Below are positions 25,241-33,320 of a stretch of DNA of 37,316 nucleotides, piece after piece (the first letter of the stretch is position 1; each line of letters opens with the position of its first letter). This stretch comes from Chlamydiota bacterium (GTDB taxonomy: Bacteria > Chlamydiota > Chlamydiia > Chlamydiales > 2-12-FULL-49-11). The stretch spans positions 1 to 37,316 of the forward strand of contig CANJWO010000015.1 of the NCBI GenBank assembly GCA_947478685.1, given 5' to 3'. The translations under genes were made by a program, and so were the position numbers. Below the pieces are notes generated by a model. The model worked only from the letters and a program-made list of their open reading frames with translations. It ran no database searches and had not been told where the DNA came from.

Positions 25241-26453
25241 AGCTACTCCGCACTAATAATAGGCTGCTAATCAGAGCTAATAGAGACCAATACCAGACAA
25301 CACTCGAAACGATTCCAGTCGTTTTAAAGATCCAAAGGGATAGAGCCACCGTTGGGCCTCCTAGAAGTTGGCAGCCGATTGCATAGCCAAAGGAGATGAT
25401 TCCGTAGCGATGTGAGGGAGGGACAAGTTCCATGGCCCAAGCGTGAAAGGGGGCGCAAAAAGCGACTCCTACTAAGACTAAGAAGATTCGAATCCCAATA
25501 AGACCTGTAAGTGTTATTCCGGGGAGCATTCTAAATAGTGGAATTGCGAGGAGGAGAATCGTTAAAGAGCTGCAGAGCATCATTTTCTCCCTGGAGATCT
25601 TTGAAGCTATCCATCCAAAAAGGGGGAGGGCACAAAAATCAAGAACGAGGAGCGCCGTATTCAAACTCATCATTTGGCTCTTCGTAACAGAGGTTACGAG
25701 CGGGACAAACCCATTCATTAATAGGAGAGCGACTGAATAATTGGCGTATGAAAACCCTGATACTATCGCAATTATAGACAAAGGCTTGCGATGGGTCCAG
25801 AGAGCCTTAATAGGATTTGAGTAACCAATTGGTGCTGAATACGAAGGGAGTTTTCGTCTTAAAACGAATCCGAAAATCCCTGTTAGACATCCAATCAAAT
25901 AGAGCGCCCTCCAACCCCAATTAATGTGCCCATACAGAGAAATAACAGAGACCCCAAAAGAGGCCAATAGAATCCCGCCAATCGTAGTCATACTATAAAC
26001 ACTACTCAAGAAATCGTGACGCTCCTTTGGGGCATTTTCAAGCAAAAATAGCGCTCCACCCATCGTCTCTCCGGAGGCTAATAAATTTTGCAAAATGCGC
26101 GCTACACAAAAAAAGATCGGCGCTACAATACCTACTCCTAGATAGATCGGGCAAAAGGCGATGCAACCCGAGACAATAGACATGCCACCAAGCGACCAAA
26201 AAAGAGCTTCCCTCCTTCCATACCTGTCGCCAATATAGCCAAACAGAAGAGCCCCTATCGGCCTTGCTATCATTCCCAAAGGAATCATCGCATAAGTCAA
26301 AATAAGCGCAGTAATCAGATCCTCATTTGGAAATATCAAAGGGGCCAATACCGGCGCTAGAAAACTAAAGAGCGCCGTATCATAGTGCTCAAAGAAATTC
26401 CCCAAACAAGAACTCCACAACTCTATCCGAGACAAAGCTCTTTGTGCTGTCAT
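25227..26453 (-). CDS. MFS transporter of the metabolite:H+ symporter (ProP-like) type
   Basis: 408 aa with twelve predicted helices. NFFEHYDTALFSFLAPVLAPLIFP in helix 1 and RPIGALLFGYIGDRYGRR in the loop between helices 2 and 3 are signatures of the MHS group (ProP, citrate and shikimate permeases). Asp in HYDTALF and the RxGR of the A-motif are kept. Substrates in this group are osmolytes or carboxylates; here it could import proline/betaine or a host organic acid. It is the first gene of the operon with TrmH, transcribed toward it. Confidence 0.85.
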   Translation of the reverse strand: MTAQRALSRIELWSSCLGNFFEHYDTALFSFLAPVLAPLIFPNEDLITALILTYAMIPLGMIARPIGALLFGYIGDRYGRREALFWSLGGMSIVSGCIAFCPIYLGVGIVAPIFFCVARILQNLLASGETMGGALFLLENAPKERHDFLSSVYSMTTIGGILLASFGVSVISLYGHINWGWRALYLIGCLTGIFGFVLRRKLPSYSAPIGYSNPIKALWTHRKPLSIIAIVSGFSYANYSVALLLMNGFVPLVTSVTKSQMMSLNTALLVLDFCALPLFGWIASKISREKMMLCSSLTILLLAIPLFRMLPGITLTGLIGIRIFLVLVGVAFCAPFHAWAMELVPPSHRYGIISFGYAIGCQLLGGPTVALSLWIFKTTGIVSSVVWYWSLLALISSLLLVRSSYEKR

Positions 26454-26511
26454 ATATCACTTATGTTACAAATGGGGATGATTCTAGCTCTCTCCTCCTT
26501 ATATTTTCAAC

Positions 26512-26539
26512 TTGCAATATAACTGTTTTACTGTACAAT
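26512..26539 (+). promoter_or_regulatory. Probable sigma-70-type promoter placed for a leaderless mRNA
   Basis: TTGCAA (26512-26517), a 16-bp spacer and TACAAT (26534-26539) make a good promoter. The expected start of transcription, 7-8 nt later, falls at the ATG of the next gene (26547), which has no Shine-Dalgarno, so translation may be leaderless. Confidence 0.5.
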
Positions 26540-26546
26540 TTAAGAG

Positions 26547-27062
26547 ATGAAATATCTATTAATTCTATTAGGAGCCCTTGTGCATCAGACAAATATTGAA
26601 AGTATTGAATCTCCTATTGCCTGCAAAGTAGAAAAAATATTTGTTGTCGGACTCTCGATTGTAACTTCTAATGAAACCTTTCAAACTGAGGGCGTCCCTC
26701 TTTGGGGCAGATTTTTTACAGATAACATTGCTGAAAAAATTCCAGGACGGGTCAATTCCGATCTTTTAGCTGTTTATACAAATTATCAAGGTGATTTTAC
26801 CAAACCATTTACCTATATACTCGGCTGTGAAGTAGCTAATTTAAATCAGATTCCAGAAGGGATGGTAGGTTTAGAGATCGATGAAGCCACTTATTCTCTA
26901 TACACAGCTAAAGGTGAATTCCCAGGGTCAATGCTAGAGACCTGGCGCGCCATCTGGACCTCAACCAATCGGGCCTACACAACCGATTTTGAAGTCTACC
27001 CCTCAGATTTCAATCCCGCAGCAAATCCTGAAATAAAAATTTTCATCGCCACAACAGACTAA
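26547..27062 (+). CDS. GyrI-like / AraC effector-binding domain protein with possible signal sequence
   Basis: Residues about 28-170 fit the stand-alone GyrI-like/Cass2 small-molecule-binding fold: VEKIFVVGLSIVTSN, the aromatic LWGRFFTDNI helix, YILGCEVANLNQIPEGMVGLEI, WRAIWTSTNRAYTTDFEVYPSD with the conserved Trp and Glu, and the closing IKIFIATTD strand. The usual AraC DNA-binding domain is absent. Unusually, residues 1-14 (MKYLLILLGALVHQ) look like a short signal peptide, suggesting binding outside the cytoplasm. It stands alone between the MFS operon and an insertion-sequence remnant. Confidence 0.68.
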   Translation: MKYLLILLGALVHQTNIESIESPIACKVEKIFVVGLSIVTSNETFQTEGVPLWGRFFTDNIAEKIPGRVNSDLLAVYTNYQGDFTKPFTYILGCEVANLNQIPEGMVGLEIDEATYSLYTAKGEFPGSMLETWRAIWTSTNRAYTTDFEVYPSDFNPAANPEIKIFIATTD

Positions 27063-27158
27063 TTAAGTCATCCTTATATGCCCCTCCGGCGACTTTCAAC
27101 CCCAAAAGCCAATGTCAACTGATTCATTATAAGAAAGTTGTGAAGTTTTCTTGCGAAA

Positions 27159-27174
27159 ATTCTAATATAAAAAT
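27159..27174 (+). repeat. Left 16-bp direct repeat flanking the insertion element
   Basis: ATTCTAATATAAAAAT here is identical to 28468-28483 on the other side of the element and directly abuts the left inverted end. This is the expected shape of a target-site duplication. Confidence 0.75.
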
Positions 27175-27314
27175 TGTCAGCGTTAATTAGAAATGTCACC
27201 TAGTTGCGTTTTTTAGAAATGTCCCCTTTTAGAGGTCAAAGCAACCTAAGATAGGTGAGTTTTAGTATCTCCATTATATCAAAAAATGATTTGTTAGGCA
27301 AACCGATAGGGATT

Positions 27315-27430
27315 GCAAAGGGTGTGCCCTTTGCTGGGGTTTTAGGAATAAAGTCCTTATTGGAGGGTCTCCATTCGGAATGCAAGGGTGGAAAACCCTT
27401 GCCGGGGGGTCCGGGGGCGAGTAGTCCCCG
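27315..27430. other. Cluster of GC-rich hairpins, possible structured RNA or REP-like element
   Basis: Five hairpins follow each other in 116 nt: GCAAAGGG-TGTG-CCCTTTGC (27315-27334, 8 bp); a weak AATAA/TTATT; TGGAG-GGT-CTCCA (27361-27373); GCAAGGGT-GGAAA-ACCCTTGC (27382-27402, 8 bp); and CGGGG...CCCCG (27412-27430). The stretch is far richer in G and C than its surroundings. The first and fourth hairpins resemble each other and are both followed by a G-run. It lies inside the insertion element, between transposase and left end. It could be a transposon-associated RNA or an unrelated repeat; I cannot name a family. Confidence 0.45.
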
Positions 27431-27462
27431 CTTAAAAACCTTTCTCTTAGACCATGTTTAAT

Positions 27463-27477
27463 TGGTGTCTGACACCA
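27463..27477. repeat. TGGTGTC-T-GACACCA palindrome (REP-like)
   Basis: A perfect 7-bp-arm palindrome with a one-base centre. The string GGTGTCTGACACC is one I associate with REP-type extragenic palindromes linked to RAYT transposases in various bacteria; no RAYT gene lies in this window. A second perfect hairpin, CTCGCC-TGC-GGCGAG, follows at 27551-27565. Confidence 0.45.
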
Positions 27478-27568
27478 GATTGCCATTCTGTATACCTCAT
27501 ATTGTTATTGCGTTAAGTGCGTTTTGAGTTGCATCTTGCACTCAAACATTCTCGCCTGCGGCGAGTTC

Positions 27569-27642
27569 CGCACCCCTCTATAGCGGCTAAAATCTTGAGA
27601 TCTATTAAATTTCTCATCTTAGGGCCAATATAGAGAGGCGCG
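27569..27642. repeat. 74-bp imperfect palindrome beside the transposase 3' end
   Basis: The arm cgcacccctctata (27569-27582) pairs with tatagagaggcgcg (27629-27642), 11-12 of 14 positions. Further inside, TCTTGAGA and the TCTCATCTTA segment pair imperfectly. It lies 12 nt past the transposase stop and may be its terminator or a small palindromic repeat. Confidence 0.45.
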
Positions 27643-27654
27643 TCTTATAAAAAA

Positions 27655-28381
27655 CTAAATCTGTATCATGTCACAAGCTTTCCTAGCATGACGTTTCCAA
27701 GGGTGTTTTTTAGATGGTATGTATTTTTTCTTTCCATCACTTATTCTTACAAGCTCATCTAGTAGGGCATTCAGCTGTTTTGAATCCACTTCACCCATCT
27801 GTTTTTGTTGCTGTGAGTAAGTTTTTAAAAGCAATTTCTTCCCCATGTAAAATGCGTCAATTGATTCATCTTTAAATTCATGAATGACTATTCTTGCTTT
27901 TTTTAAAACGTAAGTCTCCCGATTTGTTTGCACTTGATAAATTGTATTCTTATGCTGAAAGGTTAAATTTTTTGTTAGAGTTCGATTCTCTTTTATGATA
28001 AAAATACGATTTAAATCATCCTCTAGGAGTAGCTCTCTGTGCGCATTGTTAGGGTCTTTTGGTACAACTGCAAAACGGCTGGTAAAAAGGCGTTAGCTTC
28101 TTCGGGTGTCGAAATCTTTTGAAGCCTAAGCTCTTTTACAAGACGATCTTGCAAAGTCTGATTCATTCTTTCTAATAGCGCCCTTTTGGTAGACTGTGGT
28201 TCCCTGGACCCCCTCTTTCTCTTGATATCAGCCCTGTTGCACCCTCAAATCGATATTTTTTAACTAATCGCTTGATGTGCCTGATTTCAACATTCAGTAT
28301 ATCAGCAGCTTCTGACTGTTTAAGTCTTTTCTCAACAACCTTGATTATTATCTCTAAACGACTTAACTCGTTAATACTCAT
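27655..28381 (-). pseudogene. Transposase remnant (ISNCY-like) with deleted catalytic core and frameshift
   Basis: The start ATG (28381) has a near-perfect AAGGAGGT upstream. The first 69 residues are a helix-turn-helix (SEAADILNVEIRHIKRLVKKYRFEG) ending GLISRERGGPGNHSLP. The frame then shifts directly into ALLERMNQTLQDRLVKELRLQKISTPEEANAFLP, which in intact relatives lies about 200 or more residues later, just after the last catalytic Glu (GRVERxN). So the first two Asp residues and the core are gone. A second frame change leads into SRFAVVPKDPNNAHR and on to the C-terminal tail ending KKYIPSKKHPWKRH. The remaining pieces are well preserved in sequence, suggesting a fairly recent deletion or mobilisation in trans. 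Confidence 0.85.
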
Positions 28382-28467
28382 ATAAATACCTCCTTTCATG
28401 TGTAGCACCTCCAAGGCTTTAAAACCTTATTTACTACCAAAAGGGGACATTTCTAATTAATGCCCAC

Positions 28468-28483
28468 ATTCTAATATAAAAAT
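28468..28483 (+). repeat. Right 16-bp direct repeat flanking the insertion element
   Basis: Second copy of ATTCTAATATAAAAAT, identical to 27159-27174, directly outside the right inverted end. The upstream region of the following gene begins here. Confidence 0.75.
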
Positions 28484-28566
28484 ATTGAATCTAATTGTAA
28501 TTATGATATAATTAACATGTTTTTAATAATATTTTATTTAAATTAACCATAATAAGGAGCTAAAAA

Positions 28567-29082
28567 ATGAGCATGCCTATAGATTCAAGTCTACGAAAAG
28601 TTAGTGATGCCTCGAGTGTAAGTTTTCTTCAAGATGAGACTTCCCCTACTGAGAACACAGCTTCAATTAGTGTAGTAGGTAAAATAGTAAACGGAGTAGC
28701 AGGTTTTATATCGGGATGCAGCAAAGTTCTTTCAGGAATTGTTCACGTCGTTAAGACAAGTCATCAAGCTGCTGAAATCCGGGCTGATGCTGCAGCCAGA
28801 AAATCCTTAGGGCTAGAGCTTAGAGGACATGATTTGGATAAAGAGTATGAATTTTCCATGGTTCCATTTGGTCCCTCAGAAGTGGCCTACCCTATATGGG
28901 TTATGAGAAGCTATAAAGAAGGTGGTTATGTATATAAAGCTGTAAATGATATAGAGCAACTGGGTAATTATGAACCATTGACCGAAGATGATTTTCTTAA
29001 AATGCTTATTTCTGATGATGCAGTTCGAGCTTCTATTGCAGCACAAAGGAGAACAGAGCACCCCGATTCAACTTTAGAATAA
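28567..29082 (+). CDS. Unknown 171-aa protein with one hydrophobic segment
   Basis: I do not recognise this protein. AAGGAG lies 8 nt before the ATG, so it is well set up for translation. The N-terminal 35 residues are polar and Ser/Thr-rich, residues about 35-62 (ISVVGKIVNGVAGFISGCSKVLSGIVHVV) are hydrophobic and Gly-rich and could insert in a membrane, and the rest is soluble-looking with several Tyr residues. A polar Ser/Thr N-terminus followed by a small hydrophobic segment is seen in type III effectors of chlamydiae, but this is only suggestive. Its upstream region now abuts the insertion element, which may have changed its regulation. Confidence 0.6.
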   Translation: MSMPIDSSLRKVSDASSVSFLQDETSPTENTASISVVGKIVNGVAGFISGCSKVLSGIVHVVKTSHQAAEIRADAAARKSLGLELRGHDLDKEYEFSMVPFGPSEVAYPIWVMRSYKEGGYVYKAVNDIEQLGNYEPLTEDDFLKMLISDDAVRASIAAQRRTEHPDSTLE

Positions 29083-29162
29083 TCTCCTTCCTTTAACTCG
29101 ACGTCTGGATTTTGGCGGCGCGATTATTCCGATTTAATATAAACTGGCTAGCATGATCAAAG

Positions 29163-29240
29163 ATGAAAATAAAAAAGGATATTAGTGGTTATGGTGGTGG
29201 CATTTCACGTAAGGAGTGGTTGTTGACTCATGAAAAATAG
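29163..29240 (+). other. Possible 25-aa leader peptide overlapping tag
   Basis: A short frame, MKIKKDISGYGGGISRKEWL and five more residues, ends at 29240, overlapping the start of tag by 11 nt. The AAGGAG at 29211-29216 lies inside it, 13 nt from the tag ATG, so a translating ribosome could help re-initiate there. There is no good Shine-Dalgarno for the short frame itself. Confidence 0.2.
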
Positions 29241-29784
29241 ATGTTTTGGTGAAGGTAAAGAGCTCTATTCTGACTATCATGATAACGAATGGGGCATTCC
29301 CGTTCACGATGACAGGCACCTTTTTGAAATGCTCATACTTGAAGGGGCTCAAGCAGGGCTATCTTGGGAAACAATACTTAAAAGGCGTGATGGTTATCGC
29401 AAGGCCTTTCACAACTTCGATCCTGCAAAAGTCGCCTCAATGACCGATAACCAGCTTACAGCCCTCATGCAAAATGATGGGATCATTCGCAATCGCCTCA
29501 AAATTTTTGCCGCCCGTAAAAACGCCATAGCATTTCTTAACATCCAAACCGAATTTGGCACCTTTGATAATTACCTCTGGCGCTTTGTAAATAAAAACCC
29601 AATCATTAACCACTTCACCACCTTAAAAGAACTTCCCGTCTCCACCCCCGAAAGCCTATCTCTATCTAAAGACCTAAAAAAGCGCGGCATGACCTTTGTC
29701 GGCCCCACCATCATCTACGCCTACATGCAAGCAGTCGGCCTCGTCTGCGATCACCTCACCACCTGCTGGCTCTTTAAAAAATAA
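29230..29784 (+). CDS. tag: DNA-3-methyladenine glycosylase I
   Basis: Base-excision-repair enzyme that removes 3-methyladenine from DNA. At 184 aa it has the normal length. It matches Tag along its length: Cys5 and His17 in YHDNEWG, and the C-terminal DHLTTC supply the four zinc ligands of the family; LEGAQAGLSWETILKRRDGYRKAFHNFDP carries the catalytic-pocket Glu and Trp; KKRGMTFVGPTIIYAYMQAVGLVCDH is the conserved helix set. An in-frame stop lies 6 nt before the ATG, which fixes the start at or after 29230. AAGGAG is 13 nt upstream, rather far. The tag stop directly abuts the end of the converging fic gene with no gap. Confidence 0.95.
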   Translation: MKNRCFGEGKELYSDYHDNEWGIPVHDDRHLFEMLILEGAQAGLSWETILKRRDGYRKAFHNFDPAKVASMTDNQLTALMQNDGIIRNRLKIFAARKNAIAFLNIQTEFGTFDNYLWRFVNKNPIINHFTTLKELPVSTPESLSLSKDLKKRGMTFVGPTIIYAYMQAVGLVCDHLTTCWLFKK

Positions 29785-30831
29785 TCAATTTAAGCGATTT
29801 ACCTTATAACGAGCTGCTTTTTTAATACCACTTTGATTAATAAGGCCTTTATCGATCAAATCGGCAAGGTCCCGTTGTAAAGATCGTCTGTGGATACCGG
29901 GGCAAAGCAATTCATAATCGTTAATGGAGAAGTCTTCTTCCCTTTCAAACAACCCATCTAATGCCTGTTTTTGTCTTGGCGAAAGTTTGTGTTCTAGCCC
30001 TAATACATCCAATTTCATTGCATTGGATCCTTTTCGTTGAATTTCATGCATTTGTGTCTCAAGAGCTTTAGAGAAATATTCAAGCCAACAAGTCATATCC
30101 ATATTGTTATTTCTTACAGATTGAATTGCCTGGTAATAGTCTTGTCTGTTGCGATCATAGTACTCGCTGATAGTAAAAAGCTTCTTAAAGTCATAGCCTG
30201 ATCGGTAGAGACATAAAGTAGACAATAGTCGAGCTGTTCTCCCATTTCCATCTAAAAATGGGTGTATATGAACAAGTTGAAACTGTGCAATCCCAGCTAA
30301 AAGTACAGGTGGAATAGTCTTTTCATTTTGTAACCAATCAACTAATTCAGTCATAAAAATAGGGACATCATAAGCAGCTGGTGGTGTATAGATAATTTCT
30401 TTAGTTTTCGAATTAGCCACATAGTTTTGAATGGCTCTGTATTGACCCGGCTGAGCGCTATTTCCCCTTACATTTTCAACAAGACGTTTATGAATTTCCC
30501 TAATCAACCCTTCTGTAATAGGTCCTTCTGAAAAAACATAATCTGCCACAAAATCAAAGGCTTTTTTATAATTTAAGAGTTCTTTGACATCTTCAGAGTC
30601 GACACCCAACATTTTTTCGCCGGCCAGGAGTCTTTCAGACTGATCAAGACTTAAATGTGTCCCTTCTATATGGGTAGTATGGTGAGCTTCTAAAATTAGC
30701 GCGCGCGCTTGCATTTTAGCCACCCAATCTTTAGAAAGCTGTGCCGCCTCTAAGAATCCCCGCGTTCGTTCAATTGCTGTAATTGCGGATGCAATAGGAT
30801 TAGTAATAGTGAATTTTGGTAGAAACGGCAT
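29785..30831 (-). CDS. Fic-family protein (class II, N-terminal inhibitory motif) with C-terminal winged helix
   Basis: 348 aa. The Fic core motif [12 protein letters not shown] (190-201) is complete, so AMP transfer (or another nucleotide transfer) to a hydroxyl of a target protein is expected. The inhibitory helix motif TTHIEG (52-57, pattern [S/T]xxxE[G/N]) is on the N-terminal side, making it self-inhibited class II. Residues about 280-348 form a winged helix ([49 protein letters not shown]), typical of Fic proteins thought to control their own genes. Just upstream lie 11-bp repeats that could be its operator. Targets may be bacterial or host. No Shine-Dalgarno is visible. Confidence 0.92.
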   Translation of the reverse strand: MPFLPKFTITNPIASAITAIERTRGFLEAAQLSKDWVAKMQARALILEAHHTTHIEGTHLSLDQSERLLAGEKMLGVDSEDVKELLNYKKAFDFVADYVFSEGPITEGLIREIHKRLVENVRGNSAQPGQYRAIQNYVANSKTKEIIYTPPAAYDVPIFMTELVDWLQNEKTIPPVLLAGIAQFQLVHIHPFLDGNGRTARLLSTLCLYRSGYDFKKLFTISEYYDRNRQDYYQAIQSVRNNNMDMTCWLEYFSKALETQMHEIQRKGSNAMKLDVLGLEHKLSPRQKQALDGLFEREEDFSINDYELLCPGIHRRSLQRDLADLIDKGLINQSGIKKAARYKVNRLN

Positions 30832-30940
30832 TTTTACGACACTTTTTTCTTTATTGTGTCATAAAAAATAGTGCCTTGCAAGCAATTTTTCACTTTTACG
30901 ACACTTTTACGACACTTTTACGACACTTTTACGACACTTT
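30832..30940. promoter_or_regulatory. 11-bp iterons between fic and the phosphoketolase operon
   Basis: Four perfect tandem copies of CACTTTTACGA (30891-30934) and a partial fifth (30935-30940) lie in the divergent spacer. A single further copy abuts the fic start codon (tttttacgacac, 30831-30842), and an inverted near-copy, gtgtcataaaaa, is at 30856-30867. The 11-bp period places the copies on the same face of the helix, as in a cooperative operator. The Fic winged helix is the obvious candidate binder. The cluster could also affect the phosphoketolase gene, whose start is 65 bp further on. Confidence 0.75.
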
Positions 30941-31004
30941 CTACTAAAACTGTCAAGATAGCTCTGCTATATACTATTATTTTGATTCTGTTTATAGAGA
31001 GGGA

Positions 31005-33320
31005 ATGGATGAATTACAAAAGATGAATGCCTACTGGCGGGCGGCGAATTATTTATCGGTGGGTCAGATCTATCTTTTGGACAATCCCCGTCTGTTGCGG
31101 CCGCTAAAGATTGAAGATGTGAAGCCGCGGTTGCTTGGCCATTTTGGGACGACGCCGGGATTGAATTTCTTGTATGTGCACTTGAATCGGGTGATTAAGA
31201 AAAACAGTCTGAATATGATTTTTATCGCAGGTCCTGGACATGGCGCACCGGGCGTAGTAGCAAATACATATTTAGAAGGGACATATAGCGAGTATTATCC
31301 GAAGATTTCTCAGGATACAAAGGGGCTTCAAGCTCTCTTTAGGCAATTTTCATTTCCAGGTGGAATTCCAAGTCATGCTGCTCCTGACACTCCGGGCTCT
31401 ATTAATGAGGGGGGAGAGCTTGGTTATTCGCTCGCGCATGCTTATGGCTCAGTCTTTGATAATCCAGATCTAATTGCAGCTTGTGTTGTTGGTGATGGTG
31501 AGGCTGAGACAGGGCCTTTAGCTGCAAGCTGGCATTCGAATAAATTTCTAAATCCGGTCCATGATGGGGCTGTCCTCCCCATACTTCACCTCAATGGTTA
31601 TAAAATTGCTGAACCGACAATTCTAGCCCGCATTAGCCATAAAGAATTAGAAGAGCTTTTTTTGGGCTACGGATACAAACCCTATTTTGTTGAGGGGGAA
31701 GAACCAGATAAAGTTCACGCACTCCTTGCTAAGACTCTAGATAAAGTAATTGCTGAAATCAAAGTGATTCAAAACAAAGCAAGAAATAACGGCTTTATCA
31801 CTAGGCCCATTTGGCCGATGATCATTTTTAAAACTCCAAAGGGATGGACTGGGCCACATGAGGGATCATGGAAATCTCACCAAGTTCCCGTGAGCGATAT
31901 ATCTAAACCTGGACATCTTAAAATCCTCGAAGATTGGTTGAAAAGTTATAGACCTGAAGAACTTTTTGATGCTAATGGCTCTCTTATCCCCGAATTAAAA
32001 GAACTAGCACCAATTGGCAAGTTGCGAATGGGAGCAAATCCGCATGCAAACGGTGGACTTCTACTTAAAAACCTAAAAATTCCTGATTTTCAAGATTATG
32101 CAGTTACTGTTACTCATCCTGGAACAACCTTTGAAGAGTCAACCAAAGTAATGGGGACGTTTCTCCGTGACATTATGAAACTCAATTGGGATGAGCGCAA
32201 TTTTAGGGTCTTTGGTCCTGATGAGACTGCTTCAAATAGACTGACCGCTCTATTTGAGATTACGGACAGGACATCAACGGCAGAAATTTTCAAAACAGAT
32301 GATCACGTCTCTTCCGATGGACGTGTTATGGAAGTATTGAGCGAACATCTATGTGAAGGCTGGTTAGAGGGCTACCTTCTAACCGGAAGACATGGACTAT
32401 TCTCCTGCTATGAGGCGTTTATCCATATTGTCGATTCAATGTTTAACCAACATGCTAAATGGTTAAATATGTGCCAAACAATTTCTTGGCGTGCACCTAT
32501 CGCATCACTAAATTATCTTCTCAGTTCACATGTATGGCGTCAAGATCACAACGGATTTAGCCACCAAGATCCGGGGTTTATAGATCATGTCATGAACAAA
32601 AAAGCTGACATTGTTAGAGTCTACCTTCCGCCTGACGCAAATACCTTATTATCAGTAACTAATCACTGTATGAAGAGCCGCAACTATATCAATGTAATCG
32701 TTGCAGGGAAACAGCCCGAACTTCAATGGCTCTCAATGGATGAAGCTATCCAGCATTCTACTACAGGTCTCGGAGTATGGCGCTTTGCAAGTAATGATGA
32801 AGGGTTTACTCCTGACTTAATCATGGCCTCAGCTGGTGACGTTCCAACGCTAGAATCTCTTGCTGCGACACAAATGCTTAGAGAGCAATTTCCCGATCTA
32901 AAAATCAGAGTTGTTAACGTCGTTGATTTAATGACTCTTCAAACGCATGGGGACCATCCCCACAGCTTAAGTGATAAAGAGTATGATGGAATCTTTCCAA
33001 GCAATGTACCGGTGATCTTTGCCTTTCACGGCTATCCGACATTGATCCACAGGCTAACCTATCGAAGAGCCAATTCTTCTCACATGCACGTCCACGGTTT
33101 CAAAGAGGAAGGGACAACCACCACCCCTTTTGATATGGTCGTATTAAATGAACTTGATCGATTCCATCTTGCACTCAACGCAATTCGCAGGCTGCCAAAT
33201 CTGGATGGATCTAAAGTGAAAAAGCTCTTAAGTGACAAACTTCTCGAACATAAGGAATATATATATAAGCATGGTGAAGATATGCCCGAAATTCGGAATT
33301 GGAAATGGAGTCTTAAATGA
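31005..33320 (+). CDS. xfp: Phosphoketolase
   Basis: Thiamine-diphosphate enzyme splitting xylulose-5-phosphate and/or fructose-6-phosphate with phosphate into acetyl phosphate plus glyceraldehyde-3-phosphate or erythrose-4-phosphate. 771 aa, close to the usual 790. Family landmarks: [21 protein letters not shown] at the N-terminus, [29 protein letters not shown], the cofactor motif [35 protein letters not shown], and [37 protein letters not shown] lies only 1-3 nt from the ATG; the in-frame ATG at residue 7 is an alternative start. The gene overlaps ackA by 4 nt (ATGA), so acetyl phosphate is passed directly to ATP formation. Confidence 0.96.
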   Translation: MDELQKMNAYWRAANYLSVGQIYLLDNPRLLRPLKIEDVKPRLLGHFGTTPGLNFLYVHLNRVIKKNSLNMIFIAGPGHGAPGVVANTYLEGTYSEYYPKISQDTKGLQALFRQFSFPGGIPSHAAPDTPGSINEGGELGYSLAHAYGSVFDNPDLIAACVVGDGEAETGPLAASWHSNKFLNPVHDGAVLPILHLNGYKIAEPTILARISHKELEELFLGYGYKPYFVEGEEPDKVHALLAKTLDKVIAEIKVIQNKARNNGFITRPIWPMIIFKTPKGWTGPHEGSWKSHQVPVSDISKPGHLKILEDWLKSYRPEELFDANGSLIPELKELAPIGKLRMGANPHANGGLLLKNLKIPDFQDYAVTVTHPGTTFEESTKVMGTFLRDIMKLNWDERNFRVFGPDETASNRLTALFEITDRTSTAEIFKTDDHVSSDGRVMEVLSEHLCEGWLEGYLLTGRHGLFSCYEAFIHIVDSMFNQHAKWLNMCQTISWRAPIASLNYLLSSHVWRQDHNGFSHQDPGFIDHVMNKKADIVRVYLPPDANTLLSVTNHCMKSRNYINVIVAGKQPELQWLSMDEAIQHSTTGLGVWRFASNDEGFTPDLIMASAGDVPTLESLAATQMLREQFPDLKIRVVNVVDLMTLQTHGDHPHSLSDKEYDGIFPSNVPVIFAFHGYPTLIHRLTYRRANSSHMHVHGFKEEGTTTTPFDMVVLNELDRFHLALNAIRRLPNLDGSKVKKLLSDKLLEHKEYIYKHGEDMPEIRNWKWSLK

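Larger units (their letters stand above)
27176..28467 (-). mobile_element. Decayed insertion sequence, ISNCY/IS1202-like, 1.29 kb
   Basis: The element is bounded by imperfect 25-bp inverted repeats (27176-27200 and 28443-28467, 21 of 25 matching, core TTAATTAGAAATGTC) and by a perfect 16-bp direct repeat just outside. The core TTAGAAATGTCCCCTTTT recurs inside the left end at about 27213-27230, so that end has two copies. The transposase (minus strand) is a pseudogene without its catalytic core, so the copy cannot move alone. I recall that the IS1202 group within ISNCY makes unusually long target duplications and that one subgroup (ISTde1) makes 15-18 bp ones, which would fit; this placement is from memory. 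Between transposase end and left end lie about 400 bp of hairpin-rich non-coding DNA. Confidence 0.78.

Noticed and set aside
27274..27486. Short reading frames over the GC-rich hairpins
   Set aside because: They are by-products of the palindromes, rich in Pro and Gly, with no ribosome-binding site or family resemblance.
27961..27980. tRNA-like gttcgattc string
   Set aside because: No acceptor or anticodon arm can be paired around it and it lies inside the transposase remnant. No tRNA was found anywhere in the window.
28172..28414. Complete small HTH regulator of 80 aa
   Set aside because: The sequence continues, after a frame change, into conserved transposase C-terminal segments, so it is the N-terminal part of a broken transposase.
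30891..30940. CRISPR array or replication iterons
   Set aside because: Units are 11 bp with no spacers, and no cas or rep gene is nearby; an operator for fic is a better fit.
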